Origin: Hippopus hippopus
Lineage: Eukaryota > Mollusca > Bivalvia > Cardiida > Cardiidae
Reading direction: 5' to 3'
Assembly: GCA_946811185.2 (NCBI GenBank)
Contig: OX328099.1
Span: 68,886,714-68,950,713, forward strand
DNA: 64,000 bases
Shown: positions 10,962 through 22,170 of the stretch, in pieces
Layout of the letters: every line of letters begins with the position of its first letter
Numbering within the stretch: position 1 is the stretch's first letter
The notes under the pieces: generated by a model
What the model was told of the DNA's origin: nothing
The model's database searches: none
Seen by the model: only the letters and a program-made list of their open reading frames with translations
Position numbers and translations under genes: made by a program

Positions 10962-12057
10962 ACTAAAAAAAACGAATGTTCTAATTATTTCATGCTTCTA
11001 ACCCATTTTGGTAATTTCCCGTGGTGTACCCCCTCCACATAGCAACGCATTACAATATTACGTAAAGCGCGAGAAATGTGGGGTAAACGCACGTAAGTTA
11101 CGTCATATTCATTTTGTTGAATGGCACGCAGTGTTTACCTTGGTAACTAGTGAGCGGAAACTACTGTTTCCGCCTTCAATTGAGGAGTTAGAAGATATGA
11201 AATCAGTATTTTTACAGGTCGTAACCATGAAATATCAAAAGCATATTCCACCATTATTTCTCGATAAACTACCGAAAAGCATGAAATAAAGGACGTTTTA
11301 GCCAGCTGAAAGTACAAAGAAGAACGATTTGGGCAACGTCATTTTAACCATTAACCTGCTAAATAAGTGACATAAAAGTTTCAAGTCTATAGTAAAAAAA
11401 CTAAATTTTGCTATTTCAAAGGTATTTCTGACAAAAAAAAATCGGACAGTGTTGATCTACAATGTCCTTTAAAGGTCTTTGAATCGTGCTTAGTAGCCTT
11501 AGGGTTAAAGCAGAAAAAGGAAATAAATGAACCTTCTATGCCCGAAAGTATACAGTGTTAGAAAAAGAAATAAAATCATATTGCAGAAACTTCCCTTCCT
11601 TCACTTCAAGACAACAAGCCTTAACGCTCTTGCAACAGTGGCGAAACAACCTGACATCCCCCCAAAAAAACAGAAATACTTGGCTTACCACACAGGTAAC
11701 CTGAGCCAGGCTTGCTCCCATGTTCGTGAGGTATTCACGTTGAAGGAACAACTTAATATTTAATTCATTTTTATCAGTATAGCATAATAATGATAATAAT
11801 AAAGAAAAAGATGATCTGCCAAGAAGGCAAATTACAAATACACCCAAACCAGGTTGTTCCAGTCTGATCTGGGAATAATTTGTCTTCCCGTGTACTTAAA
11901 TTTCCAGTCATGGGGCTTTATCGCTATGCTGTAATCTACCCCTAATTTCCATATACAGGGTGTTTCATAACATATGTCCAAGGTATATTATTTGTAAAGG
12001 TAGCACACTTAAATTTATATCATTTAACAAGTTTAAGAATAAAGTTTTATGACATGT
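10962..12057. other. Intergenic with repeat fragments
   Basis: Contains a family C repeat copy (about 11340-11512). A word pair CCCGTGGTGTACCCCCTCC...GCATTACAAT at 11016-11070 recurs in altered form at 43737-43775. The open frame at 11008-11289 has no recognised motif and begins inside this repeat. I see no gene. Confidence 0.4.
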
Positions 12058-12362
12058 GCCGAGCCCCGGTAGTTCAGTCGGTAAAGTGCAGGACTTGAGA
12101 AAAGGGGGTCGTGGGTTCGATCCCCGGCTCGGCCAATTTCTTTCCGAGGATTGATGATAGTCATTGCGATAGGATTCATTCCTCTCCCACCGGTGACCAA
12201 AGTCTCGACGATGGTTATGTGGGAATGCAGCCACAGGCTTGGAAAGAAAATTGTGCGGAGTACTGATAAAAGAGACCCCAGGAAAGCATGGAGAGGTGCA
12301 CTGGCCGCCGCGATCTGATTAAAATAATGTTTAAAACGGCGTTAAACACCATACAATCATTC
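12058..12362 (+). repeat. tRNA-derived SINE (V-SINE-like)
   Basis: The head (12058-12135) folds like a tRNA: GCCGAGC/GCTCGGC acceptor, A-box TAGTTCAGTCGG and B-box GGTTCGATCC (12114-12123). It is followed by a conserved body with CGACGATGGTTATGTGGGAA and TGTGCGGAGTACTG, and a tail GGCGTTAAACACCATA. The tail resembles the V-domain SINEs described from molluscs (RUDI); that family name is from memory. RNA polymerase III transcription is implied by the two boxes. Partial or diverged copies lie at 19214, 21871 and 49979. Confidence 0.85.
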
Positions 12363-12516
12363 AATTTATGACATGTACAATATGTGAGGTAACATCGAAC
12401 CATAAAGACGGCTAGCGCTTTTCAAAAATAAAATGATTTACATCAAAAAGTCAAAATGCTGTCAATGTTGACGTCGTAGTACATTCAGTCTCTTTATGAA
12501 ATTCGATTATATTGAT

Positions 12517-13009
12517 CTGCATGTCTAGGTTGTGACCAGTCTTACCTCTGGAAATATTCATGCCCGAAGCTCATTTGTTGTCTGATGCTGGATTTGGATT
12601 TTATGCTCATTGTGTGGGATGCTTTGAGTATGAGTGATGTAATTTGGCCTTTCTCTTTGAATTTCGATATTTACAGCTCTTCCTTTGAAGCAAAAGTTTA
12701 TGCCAGCACTTTGTGTCAAAGTATCTAGTACAAGAGAAAATGTGGTTTCAGCAACATGTACAATACCAAACACAGCCCACAGAGTATTGAAATGATTGGA
12801 AAGCAAGTTTTCAAGAATCAGGGGTGATCTGGAAAACAGAGCGACCATGATCCTCTCACTCGGCGGACAAAAGCATACTGGATCTTTTTTCTGTTAGGGT
12901 TCCTCAGGGACAATGTGCATAAAGTCAAGCCTCAGACAACAACAGATGGGCTTAAGACGTGAGTAGGTCCAGAGATCAGACTGGTCACAACTTAGGCATG
13001 CAGACCGAC
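12517..13009. mobile_element. Short non-autonomous element with 37-bp inverted repeats
   Basis: The ends are CTGCATGTCTAGGTTGTGACC...CCTCTGG (12519-12551) and its inverted counterpart CCAGAGATCAGACTGGTC...GCATGCAG (12971-13007), about 85 percent matching. The interior is more GC-balanced than the surroundings. It holds a 96-codon open frame on the minus strand (12848-12558) with no recognised domain. No clear target duplication was found. Confidence 0.6.
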
Positions 13010-13303
13010 GATAGCAAATTTCATGAAGAGACTTCGACCTTATGAAAGGAACGTCATGATCGAATTGTGTCCAAATCTTCTGGAAATTATCATTTTAAAA
13101 AATAAAAGGTGTCCGAAATAATAGGTTAAACTGTTTGGGGAAAGGTGTGTCCGAAATAAAGGTAAAATCGTGTATGGAGTTCTTTATAGTAACGGTACAG
13201 GAGATAGAACTGTTTGTAATTTTGTTAGGATGGATTTTCAAATTTGAAATACATGTAGATTTCTATTTCAAATAGTTTATTACCGTTTTTAGGCCTTAAC
13301 CAT

Positions 13304-13516
13304 TTATCACACAATCTCGAGTTTTGGCGACCCTGGAGGAAAAACCTTTTGAAAACATTGAGAGAAAAGGAGAAAATGCTGATAACCAGCATTTTCTCCT
13401 TTTCACACGATGTTATCAAAGACAGAAATCATCATTTGAGCGACAATTAATTTGTCGTCTGCAAATGCTTTCGTTTTGGTCCAGTCAAACATGTTGTCGT
13501 TTGCCAAAGGGTTAAA
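13304..13516. repeat. MITE-like repeat, family A
   Basis: Runs from TTAACCATTTATCACACAATC to GTCGTTTGCCAAAGGGTTAA. The core is a palindrome, GGAGAAAATGCTGATAACCAG facing CAGCATTTTCTCC, at about 13369-13402. The TTAA at each end suggests the target site. Confidence 0.65.
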
Positions 13517-13887
13517 GAACTAGCTTTCTACTGCGATTGAATATGGAACTGTAACGATAGAGGTCGAGTTTATGTATTTGGCACCGAAAAATTAAGTGAA
13601 AATATCAAATAAAATTCAATCATAGTGAGATGATGATTGTGCAAAAAAATGAAAATTTTCGTCGAGTGGTACATTAATTTAGTTAAGAAAAAAAAAAAAC
13701 CTGAAACGAATTAACACACACACAAAAAAAAAAACACCGTCAGTAGATCAACAACCATATTTAGAAGAACACATAATCTAATGGTACGAAACCATCCATG
13801 CGCATAGCCTCAGGGACGAAAATCACGTTTTGCTACGTATGATCCCTAATAAACTGGTCCCGTTGTACATATACAGATGAGCTATGC

Positions 13888-14060
13888 ACCGGGAAAAGGA
13901 GGCCTAATGCATCTGCAAAAACAGGATCGACCTATATCAGCCTGCACATTTCGCGCAGGCTGACATCAGTCGAATCCTTTTTGCTATTAGTCAATTTTCT
14001 GTACGTCCAAGGACCATTTTACCTCATAATTCAGTCGGTTCTTAGATGAACAATCGAGTG
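13888..14060. repeat. MITE-like repeat, family B (partial)
   Basis: Contains GGCCTAATGCATCTGCAAAAA and the palindromic CAGCCTGCACATTTCGCGCAGGCTG block, then TTTTGCTATTAGTCAATTTTC. Part of the copy lies in the opposite sense to the one at 48313. Confidence 0.5.
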
Positions 14061-14479
14061 AAGAGTAAAATGTCAAATATACCATTTTTTATAACTGTTT
14101 TCGTTTAGAAAATATCACCATATCGGATAAGATTGATCCGAGAGTAGAAATCATATTCTCTGCGGTCTGATCTTTATCTTAATTATCCACAAAAACACAA
14201 AAAGTCAAGAGTACATATTCAAGACGTAAGTTCGTCTCTAAAACTATGAAAACCAAGATAAAAGCGTATTATTCGGATTTTAATGATCCCGTCAAACTTA
14301 AAAAAGGAAATTATCACAGAATTAGGCAAGGTGACAGGAGCTCATATCAAGGGACTTGTGCTTAATGGGACAGAAAACATTTTGGGAAAAGGAAAAAAAT
14401 CTGTAATATACTACTCATATTTTGATAGGGGTCACTTACATATTTCAGTATGGGTATATATGTTACAACAGTTTTGCAT

Positions 14480-14702
14480 TAACTCTTTACCACGCAGTAA
14501 AATTCTAGATTTGTCCAGGTTGAAAGCATTTGCAGATTAAAAACCAAATGCAACGTAAAATATGCTGTCTGTCACAGGGTAGTAAACATCGTGGGAAAAG
14601 GAGAAAATGCTGGTAACCAGTATTTTCTCCTTTTCCAACAATGTTTTCCAAAGGCATCTTTCTCGGTGTCTTTAAAAGTCGGCTTTGTGTGGTAAAGGGT
14701 TA
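14480..14702. repeat. MITE-like repeat, family A (best edges)
   Basis: The clearest member. The left edge is TTAACTCTTTACCAC and the right edge GTGGTAAAGGGTTAA, inverted repeats of 15 bp with one mismatch, each ending in TTAA. The central palindrome is GGAGAAAATGCTGGTAACCAG facing CAGTATTTTCTCC (about 14601-14634). Termini of this kind fit a piggyBac-like TTAA insertion preference. Confidence 0.7.
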
Positions 14703-14849
14703 AAGATCCATTTCCATCGGTTGTTTATTTAATCAGCGTGGCAATGTTACATATTGTAAAACCATACATGAAACATGCCACATATAGATCTAGGCTGAAT
14801 CTAATATGGTGATCCCTAGCAAATTTTGAGTGGTGTATTTACTTTAAGC

Positions 14850-14980
14850 CCTTGTCCTGAGGGATTGTAATCGTTTACAGACAAAGCCTATCATTTGAAT
14901 CATATTTGATTTGTTGTATGCAAATGCTTTAAATTTGGAGGAGTCTGAAATTTTGTCGTTTGGTAAAGTGTTGAATATTG
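14850..14980. repeat. Family A repeat fragment
   Basis: Contains TTTGATTTGTTGTATGCAAATGCTTT and TTTTGTCGTTTGGTAAAG. This is half of a family A copy without the palindromic core. Confidence 0.45.
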
Positions 14981-15323
14981 CTTGAAAAATATATATTTGC
15001 CTTCGAAAGGGTAGAAGACATTGAGGGAAAAGAAGAACATGCTGGTTACATGGTAGGCAATTCAACTGAAAAAGAAGTAGTTTAATTGCAGTAAGTTATT
15101 TCCCTTCGATTCTGTCATCATTGCCGAATACCAAAAGGGGCTAATTCAAAGGTTCATAACATTACAAATTATAACTTTATAAAAGTTATGTTGCTGCAAT
15201 TGCATTTGTATCTACCGGTTCAAGGAAAATTAGTGATAATTTTCTGCGTGTTGAGACATGAATTTATTTACTGAAGCTGCGACCTTGCCATATTGTAGTA
15301 TAGAACTGTGAAAAGCTCAGCTT

Positions 15324-15510
15324 AACCCTTCACCAAACGACAAAATTTTAAACACGTCCGAATTGAAAGCAATTTCAGACGGCAATTTAACGTGGTTCAA
15401 ATGATGGGATGTGTCGTTGATAGGATAGAAAATGTTGTGGGAAAGGAGAAAATGCTGGTTACCAGCATTTTCTCCTTTTCCTACTATGTTTTCAACCCTT
15501 TCAAAGACAT
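15324..15510. repeat. MITE-like repeat, family A
   Basis: Begins TTAACCCTTCACCAAACGAC. The core palindrome GGAGAAAATGCTGGTTACCAG facing CAGCATTTTCTCC lies at about 15445-15478. The right edge is less clear and ends near TTCAACCCTTTCAAAGAC. Confidence 0.6.
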
Positions 15511-15842
15511 ATCGACCTTTTATAACTTTCTGAAAAGGCAAACGCATACAAAAATCGAGGACAAAACATACACACAACACAAAAACCCTGGGCCTCGTGC
15601 AGTTTATTTTCGTTTGCACTAGGTTGTACTAGCTTGCACGTGTATCACGAACCTTGTGCCACGACAAACAATAATTCTGAACACGTTTTGTGGTGAATTG
15701 TCGTGAAATCTTGTGTATTTACTGGATATACTAAAGCCATAGCTAAGGTGAGTGTTTGGCGTTCTGTATACATTTTTTGAGTTACTTATATCTCAGCTGA
15801 AACGAAGATTTACCCAATAATTATAGTCACCACTGTTAGCTT

Positions 15843-15879
15843 TCTGATTGGCTGAGATGTTTCGTCTCAGCCAATCAGA
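15843..15879. repeat. 15-bp stem hairpin
   Basis: TCTGATTGGCTGAGA (15843-15857) is perfectly complementary to TCTCAGCCAATCAGA (15865-15879), with a 7-base loop. It includes ATTGG/CCAAT boxes facing each other. It may be part of a longer imperfect foldback (15820-15905). Confidence 0.75.
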
Positions 15880-15929
15880 TGGCTAATACTGGGTATCAGA
15901 ACAGTATTAGACTGGTTTGTGATACAGGT

Positions 15930-16125
15930 AAATTGTTCTTGTTGAGTGAGCATTGCGTCTTAACCCAGTTTTGGACTCGTAACCTGGGTTTTCGCGGGAG
16001 TGTCCTTGGGCAAGAGCCCTAGCCTCGTACTGGTAAAACCCAGGAAAACAAGAATATGTGAGCTGTCGGCGTAAAATGACTGAAATAATATTGAAAGCGG
16101 CGTAAAACACCAATCAGTCAATCGA
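15930..16125 (+). repeat. SINE 3' fragment
   Basis: Ends with AAAGCGGCGTAAAACACCAATCA, the same kind of tail as the SINE at 12058. Upstream lies CCTTGGGCAAGAGCCCTAGCC. The tRNA head is not recognisable. Confidence 0.5.
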
Positions 16126-16127
16126 TG

Positions 16128-16340
16128 TGTTTAAACTTTACCAATTACCACACATCCCGAGTTTTCACGATACTAAATTTGAAAGAGAATGATTTTGAAA
16201 ACAGTGAGAAAAAGAGAAAATGCCCATCATGTTTTCTACCCTGTCAAAGAACATCGGTTCATTAGTATCACTTTCAAATTTGTCGTCTGCAGATGCTTTC
16301 ATTTTTGAAGCGACTATAATTTGTCATTCGGTTATAAATT
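16128..16340. repeat. MITE-like repeat, family A (degraded)
   Basis: Contains ACCACACATCCCGAGTTTTC, GAGAAAAAGAGAAAATGC and AATTTGTCGTCTGCAGATGC in family order, ending near TATAAATTAAC. Confidence 0.45.
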
Positions 16341-16678
16341 AACTCGGAAAGACCATGACAAAACACACAGTCTATCGGCGTTAGGATGATATTCATCAGC
16401 CTCGAAAAATACGCCCTCTTAGAGGCGTCTTACGTGCTTGCATGCGTTTGCATTTCAGGGTTAAAACAAAGAAACGTGCTTGTTATAAAGAATTTTTCAT
16501 TCGCCATCATGTGATTATGCATGAGCGTGGGAAAAAAATGTTCTGGAGCAAATCAATCGAATGTGATGCAGTCACAGGGTGCTAAACTTCTTTGAGATGA
16601 GGATCTTTTTTGTAACCAGATACGGTACATGTTACATTAAAAGAAACTCTAATGATATATAGAGAATACTTACACACT

Positions 16679-16793
16679 GTTGTCGTATATCAAAATATCT
16701 AACGAGGTTGGGAGAATTGATAATTGTCGAGCCTTGGCGAGACAATTATCAATTCTTACAACCGAGTTAGATATTTTTGATAAACAACAACAC
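16679..16793. repeat. Long hairpin, family D
   Basis: GTTGTCGTATATCAAAATATC with AACGAGGTT...AATTGATAATTGTC pairs with GACAATTATCAATTCTTACAACC and GTTAGATATTTTTGATA...ACAAC. The loop is GAGCCTTGGC. A second copy is at 17041-17151. Confidence 0.8.
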
Positions 16794-17040
16794 TATTTAC
16801 GTATTCTATTTATCTTTCAACGTATGGTTTTTACTCATCCTGATAAAGAGTGAAAAATGTGTGCGTTATTTCAAGCGAAACAGATCTTTTCAATTAAGTC
16901 GGATTAAGTCGGACTAGATCTAGCTGGAATAATGACGTCATGAATGATGTTGATTACGTCATAAAACGCAACATTTACCCGCAGAAATTTCATTTATGTT
17001 CTATAAACGGGTTATATTTAAAGAAATTCTGATCACTTAC

Positions 17041-17151
17041 AGTGTTGTCGTATATCAAAAATATCTAACGAGGTCGGTCGAAACGATAATTATCGAACCT
17101 TGGCGAGACAATTATCGATTCTCACAACTGATTTTGATAAATGACAACACT
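17041..17151. repeat. Long hairpin, family D, second copy
   Basis: Has the same left arm, GTTGTCGTATATCAAAAATATC, the same CCTTGGCGAGACAATTATC centre, and an eroded right arm ending TTTTGATAAATGACAACAC. It lies about 360 bp from copy 1. Confidence 0.75.
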
Positions 17152-17235
17152 ATGTACGTATTCTATATATTCTGTATAGTCGAATGATGTTGACTACGTC
17201 ATAAAACGTGACGTTTATCCGGAGAAATGTCATTT

Positions 17236-17345
17236 ATGTATTAGTGTTTATTAATTAAAAATTTAACAAGACACCCTAAGGGAAGCGAACGTAGTGAGCG
17301 ACCGGGGTGTCTTAATTGTTAAATTTTCAACTAATAAACACTAAC
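17236..17345. repeat. Long hairpin ending TTAGTGTTTATTAA
   Basis: The left arm TTAGTGTTTATTAATTAAAA...TTAACAAGACACCC pairs with GGGGTGTCTTAATTGTTAAATTTT...AATAAACACTAA. A 27-base GC-rich loop contains GAAGCGAACGTAGTGAGCGA. Confidence 0.75.
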
Positions 17346-18744
17346 TGACTTAGTGTTTAACCTTTGAGCTGTAGTACGTCAGCCAGTGAAATCCTTTTGT
17401 GGTGAGGTTCATAACAAAACAGAATGATTGACTTCAGTAAGACAGCCAGTCATTATCCCCCGGTAGATGGCATTCTACAAATACACATCTATTAATTTGG
17501 GCATTCTGGGTACAGAACCGGACTACTTTTCAAAACGACAATCGTTACTTTGAATTTCAGAATCAAATAAATGTTTACTCAATAAAACGCTACCTGGTGC
17601 GATTCATTCAGCTATGATCAGCTAGTATGTAACCTATGCATCGGCCATTTATTAAAACAGCCCGTACATGCTTGGGTAATAGGCTAATAGCTTCGGTATG
17701 AGCCCTACTTTTCCCAGGTATACGGGGATGGGTGATGCGTCATAGCAGACAGGTCGAATCTTCGAAGAATATGACATGCGCAGACAACGGACAGCCAGTA
17801 AAATCCTTTTTTAGGTGGAGCCTTCATTTGACCTCGTGACGAAACAATTTACGTCATGAAATTTCATTTTCTCGCTTGATGCAATATCCCGCGTGCCCCA
17901 TTTCCTATTCAAATCATAAAGTAGGCCTCAGCGATGATGGAAGTTGATTTCAATTTAAGCGTGTCGGATTTTCGTTTTTTTGGATGAGGAATTCGATGAT
18001 CTGTCCTTGACACAGTTAATGAGAATTAATACCCAGGATCTAACATAATTTCAGTATTTTGGATAATAAAAAAGGTACCAGTTTTCATCATTTTCTTCTT
18101 AATTCATTGTTACCATGCCACGTCAATTAACCATTCGCCTACAAAACCAGTACTGACAGTGTCGATTCAGGCGAGGCAGCAAGATGAGTTGGTTCACTTG
18201 AATTCTGCATTGTTTGTCGTTTAGACATACAAATAATACTTAAACTCTATTATGCAAAAATGAAATGGTCCATTAATCGAAATGGTACTGTCAAGTGTTT
18301 CAAATGCGGAGCCGAAAGGGTGAAATAGGTACATGTAGTACAGTACATGTAAACCTGACAGAACAGTTCGGCGGAGTTTCCACAATTCACTGGCGCATGC
18401 GCACTGCGCCTTAAACACTTAATCATTAAGTGGAGAACTCTTAATAATCAATTGTTCAGATAGCCAGGTTTAAAAAATGAGACGGACATTTTTTTCAAAA
18501 TATGGGGCCATTTGATTGGTCAGCAAGTGAGGTTAAACACTACATTCTATAAATATCAGCGGTATATCAATTCATGTTCTCTAAATATTCGTTGTATATA
18601 AAAAGATACCGCATAGATGTTATTGCATGGATATTCGGTAATTTGAAAGATAAAAAAAGGGACAAACATTTGAAGATAACGAATTTTCTTTTGAAGAAAT
18701 GGTGACTCATTTTAAAGCTGAAGCATTCTATACGAGCGAAATCG
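17346..18744. other. Intergenic, nothing recognised
   Basis: No gene or RNA supported. Short open frames here have atypical composition and no motif. Confidence 0.4.
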
Positions 18745-18945
18745 AACGGTGGGATTTATTACATCTTCGTAATGCATTATGCCAAGCAAGTCGTCTCATA
18801 ATATGGATCCATTTTGTTCAAAACCGACCTAATCATGAGGTAATAGGTCCTTTGATATGGAGAAAACTGACCGATAGTGGACTGCACAGGTTGACGTGGG
18901 GGTCGACACATTTTGCAGATGCATTTAACCCCGTTCTCTAGAGCA
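18745..18945. repeat. MITE-like repeat, family B
   Basis: Contains GTAATGCATTATGCCAAGCAAG, GATATGGAGAAAACTGACCGATAG and GCAGATGCATTTAACCCC in the order seen at 48313-48565. The left edge is unclear. Confidence 0.55.
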
Positions 18946-19213
18946 CGACCCAGATACTTGCTACATATTTCATTAAAAGCCTTACTCATTATGTATGCTT
19001 ACTTAGATCGGATATTTTAGTATTTAATTTTGATGAAGACAGTAATTTCAAGTAGACATTGTGGCGCAGGCGATCATTTATCCTTTTGCTTTTATATTGT
19101 TTTGTATTACTCTTCACAAAAATCATCGTTAAAAACATATGGTTAATTTTCCTTTGATCGGCAGGCTGTAATGCGAGATGATTGTGGACTGTCAGATTTT
19201 GAAACAACCACTT

Positions 19214-19368
19214 CGGCCAATTTCTTTCCGAGAATTGATAATACTCATTGCGACACAATTCACTCCTCTCTCACCGCTGAACATTTTTTCGACGATGGTT
19301 TTATGGAAAAGCAGTCAGTTGCTTGGGAAGATGTGATACGAAGTACTGGTAAAAGAAACCTACACTAG
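19214..19368 (+). repeat. SINE body fragment
   Basis: Starts GGCCAATTTCTTTCCGAG and carries TCGACGATGGTTTTATGG and ACGAAGTACTGGTAAAAG. It is the body of the 12058-type SINE without head or tail. A family B word precedes it. Confidence 0.65.
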
Positions 19369-19989
19369 GTCAGTATGTTTTGTCTCGGGATAATTGGACC
19401 ATAATTGGTAATGGCAGGAGCGAAATGCTAGTCTATAAATCTGCAAATCAGACGGTAACATCGGGCTGCCCAGGGGGTCTGTGATATAGATGGTATTCAT
19501 GGTAACGCATTACTGCATGAAACAAATTTGCAAAACAATACCATACAAAATACACAAAGGACAAAAAGAGGAAATGAGCAGTGAATTTTATTTTCGTCAA
19601 ACAATTGGATCAAGAAGAAAAGATTATTCAGATCGTGTAATCATCTTGTAATAAATATGATATACCGACTACAGCTCGAATTTGTATTGGCTGAAGTCGT
19701 TATGGACCGAAATTGTAATGGGCGGAAAATGTACAGTTACTACTATCATATGCACACGAGTGCTCTATTGGAACAGCGAAAACAGGTACTTTCCTTTTAA
19801 ATTCATAGATTACTCAAGATGATTGCATTTTTGTGATCCTTTTGTTTTATAATCGTCACTTCATCACTCTAACCAACTTTTTAGACTTCTCAAAAGTGCA
19901 AATGCGTTAAGCAATTTTGGATGAATTCTTTTTTATATACATTGACTTGTTTAAGCAGAGTATGAAGCCGCTTGACTGGATGTGAATAT

Positions 19990-19995
19990 TACATA

Positions 19996-20027
<32 letters not shown>

Positions 20028-20745
20028 TGAGTGTAAACGCATTGTCATTATGATCAACTTTGTGTTGAAAGTGAGGCTTTACTTAGGTTAAAATTTCACT
20101 AGTCACAGTCGGGAATACACTTTGCTCTGACATCACGCGCATATCTGCGAATGGTGTTTCCGGTTTTCAAGTTAACATTGCTGTTCAGCCTAGAAATCAT
20201 TGCAGGACCATCTTGTTTTTGAAGTTCCGTTCTGTTAACAGGGTTCTCTACCGTCCCTGTGACACTTGTATCAAATAAACGGGCAGCCATGTTCTTTAGC
20301 TGCTCCTTGCATCTGCCATTTTCACATCCCTTATAAGATTCAGTTAGCTTTATACCCAGTCCTTCGTAGAAGTACGGCATCGAATAGGTATGTTGTGGAG
20401 CATAGAGGAGCAAAATTGATACCAATACATACAAGAAAAATTGCTGCATCTGCAATGGTAGGGAAAAAAGATAGTTAAACGAGTATAAACGAAAACCGTA
20501 ATTTAACCAATCTTTATGCCGCTAACTTCACTTTTTGTGGGGGGTACACCAAGATCAGATTGCATGTCACGTATATGATCTTGATCTATCCTCCGGCTTC
20601 TTTGTTATCTTTTTTTTTTTTATCTTTACGTGCAATCACAATGAAATGCATATATACTTTAATTAAACTGTGAAAGTCAACTATAGAAATTCATTGGAAT
20701 ATGGCTTAAAGAATGCTGCAAATATTTATCACAATATACTTATTT
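19990..20745 (-). repeat. Segmental duplication, copy 2
   Basis: The partner of 7400-8310. It starts with a longer GA microsatellite (about 20001-20028), includes the intact secreted-protein gene, and ends near GCTTAAAGAATGCTGC...CACAATATACT. It is a direct copy. Confidence 0.75.
20099..20455 (-). CDS. Small secreted Cys-containing protein
   Basis: A complete 118-residue frame on one exon. Residues 1-25 form a signal peptide (hydrophobic core FLYVLVSILLLY) with a likely cut before MPYFYEG. The mature part has four cysteines: C44 and C49 in GCENGRC, and C113 and C117 at the C-terminus in CIPDC. This suggests two disulphides. NRTE near residue 73 is a possible N-glycosylation site. A dibasic-like IRRYARDVR stretch precedes the last cysteines. 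The truncated paralogue at 7484-7824 keeps the same signal and Cys pattern, so the gene was duplicated with its upstream region (shared ACGAGTATAAACG). I do not recognise the family. A secreted peptide, toxin-like or immune effector are all open possibilities. Conservation between copies supports real coding. Confidence 0.65.
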   Translation of the reverse strand: MQMQQFFLYVLVSILLLYAPQHTYSMPYFYEGLGIKLTESYKGCENGRCKEQLKNMAARLFDTSVTGTVENPVNRTELQKQDGPAMISRLNSNVNLKTGNTIRRYARDVRAKCIPDCD

Positions 20746-21774
20746 GAACTCTCCATGTCTACTGAGAGGTATCAGGAAAACTGCCCTCAGAAAACTACCC
20801 CCTGAAAAGTGCCCCCTGAAATCTGCCCCTCCCCCACACCTACCCCTTGGAAGACTGCTCCCCTAGGAAAACTTCACCCGCCTGTAGTTTTCTGTGTACA
20901 TGTATTTCATATTTTACAACAACGACGACAACAGCATCAGCACCTAAAAATTCCATAGAAATCCCTGCATACATTTTCTTTTTACCATTTTACATTACTT
21001 TTTAAGTCTAATACTGACTGTAATAAGAACGTTCCCTTTACAAAGGACAGAATTATACAGGATACGGGCTGCAGAATCCAAATACTATATTCGCTGTGGA
21101 TTAAGAGCATAAGAGCGCATCGTTCATCAGGAGGTATCTTTCCCCCACAAATACCTTTGAAACAGCAACATTTGGACTTTGACTATTAGCTTAAAAGTTT
21201 TATTTCACTTTTAGCAGGTTAAGGGTTAAAAATCATTCAGCCTGGTAACCCAAATGTGCATGATATGCATGAAAAACTGCAAATGTTGTAAACATTTTAT
21301 CCCTGCATGCTTTCTTGATAACTATGCAAAGGTATATGGTACATGAGAACGGCGTGAGACACATTTTTGGGAAAATTTTTTCGTCCTCGAAACAATTCGC
21401 AAGAGCTACTTCGTATGATACAATTCTGCACATCCAAATTTGAAAAAATGGATGAAAGGTTTAATGTAACTGTCAATTTTCGTAAAATGATAAATTACAT
21501 GTAGATATTAATTTTGTTTTTCTTTTTTATGAGAGATTATAATTAGGCAAAAACCAAAATTTTTTTCACAATTTTCGTCGAGTAATTCACTAGTTTTGAA
21601 AAAAATAAGAAATAAATAAATTCACATCAAAACACTTATAGATCAACAACCTAATTTAGGAGAGATCGATTTCTTAAGGTACAAAATTATCCATGCGCAT
21701 AGCCTCAGGGACGAAAATCACGCTTGCTGCGCATGATTCCTAATAAGCTGGTCCCCGTTGTACATAAACAAATG
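20746..21774. other. Intergenic with a C-rich irregular repeat
   Basis: 20765-20880 repeats words like GAAAACTGCCCCCTG irregularly. 21020-21230 includes a family C fragment (GCAGGTTAAGGGTTAAA). The open frame 21433-21233 on the minus strand resembles the 5491-5790 region (CATGATATGCATGAAA) and is repeat DNA, not a gene. Confidence 0.4.
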
Positions 21775-21850
21775 AGCCATGCTCCAAGGAAAGAGGGATT
21801 AATGCATCTGCAAAAAGTATCTACTAATGTCAGCCTTCGCACCTCGTTAT
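21775..21850. repeat. Family B repeat fragment
   Basis: Contains GCTCCAAGGAAAGAGGGATT followed by AATGCATCTGCAAAAAGTATC and TGTCAGCC, which is one end of a family B copy. Confidence 0.5.
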
Positions 21851-21870
21851 TTGTTTGTTTTGTATAGAAC

Positions 21871-22170
21871 GCCGATTCACGGTAGTTAAGTCGGTAGCGT
21901 GCAGGGCTTAAGAACGGGGTCGCTCGTTCCATGCCCGGCTCGGCGAATCTCTTTTCGAGGATTGATGATAGTCATTGCAACAAGATTCATTCCTCTCTCA
22001 CCGCTAACCATTGTTTCGACGATGGCTATGTGGGAAACCAGCCAGTGGCTTGCAAAGAATATTGTGCGGAGTACTGGTAACAGAAACTCGAGGGTAGCAT
22101 GGATAGGTGCACTGGTCGCCGCGATATAACTGAAATAATGTTGAAAACATCATTAAACACCATTAAATTA
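21871..22170 (+). repeat. tRNA-derived SINE
   Basis: Same layout as the copy at 12058: head with GGTAGTTAAGTCGG (A-box-like), a degraded B-box (CGTTCCATGCC), the body GACGATGGCTATGTGGGAAA, and the tail CATTAAACACCATTAAA. The head has decayed more than the body. Confidence 0.75.

Noticed and set aside
11008..11289. 93-codon plus-strand frame
   Set aside because: Begins in a dispersed repeat shared with 43.74 kb and has no recognised motif.
12058..12135. Functional tRNA gene
   Set aside because: It has A and B boxes, but the anticodon stem is disrupted and a shared SINE body and tail follow, so it is a SINE head.
12558..12848. 96-codon minus-strand frame inside the 490-bp inverted-repeat element
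   Set aside because: It could be real, but no domain, paralogue or start signal supports it, so it is noted only within the element.
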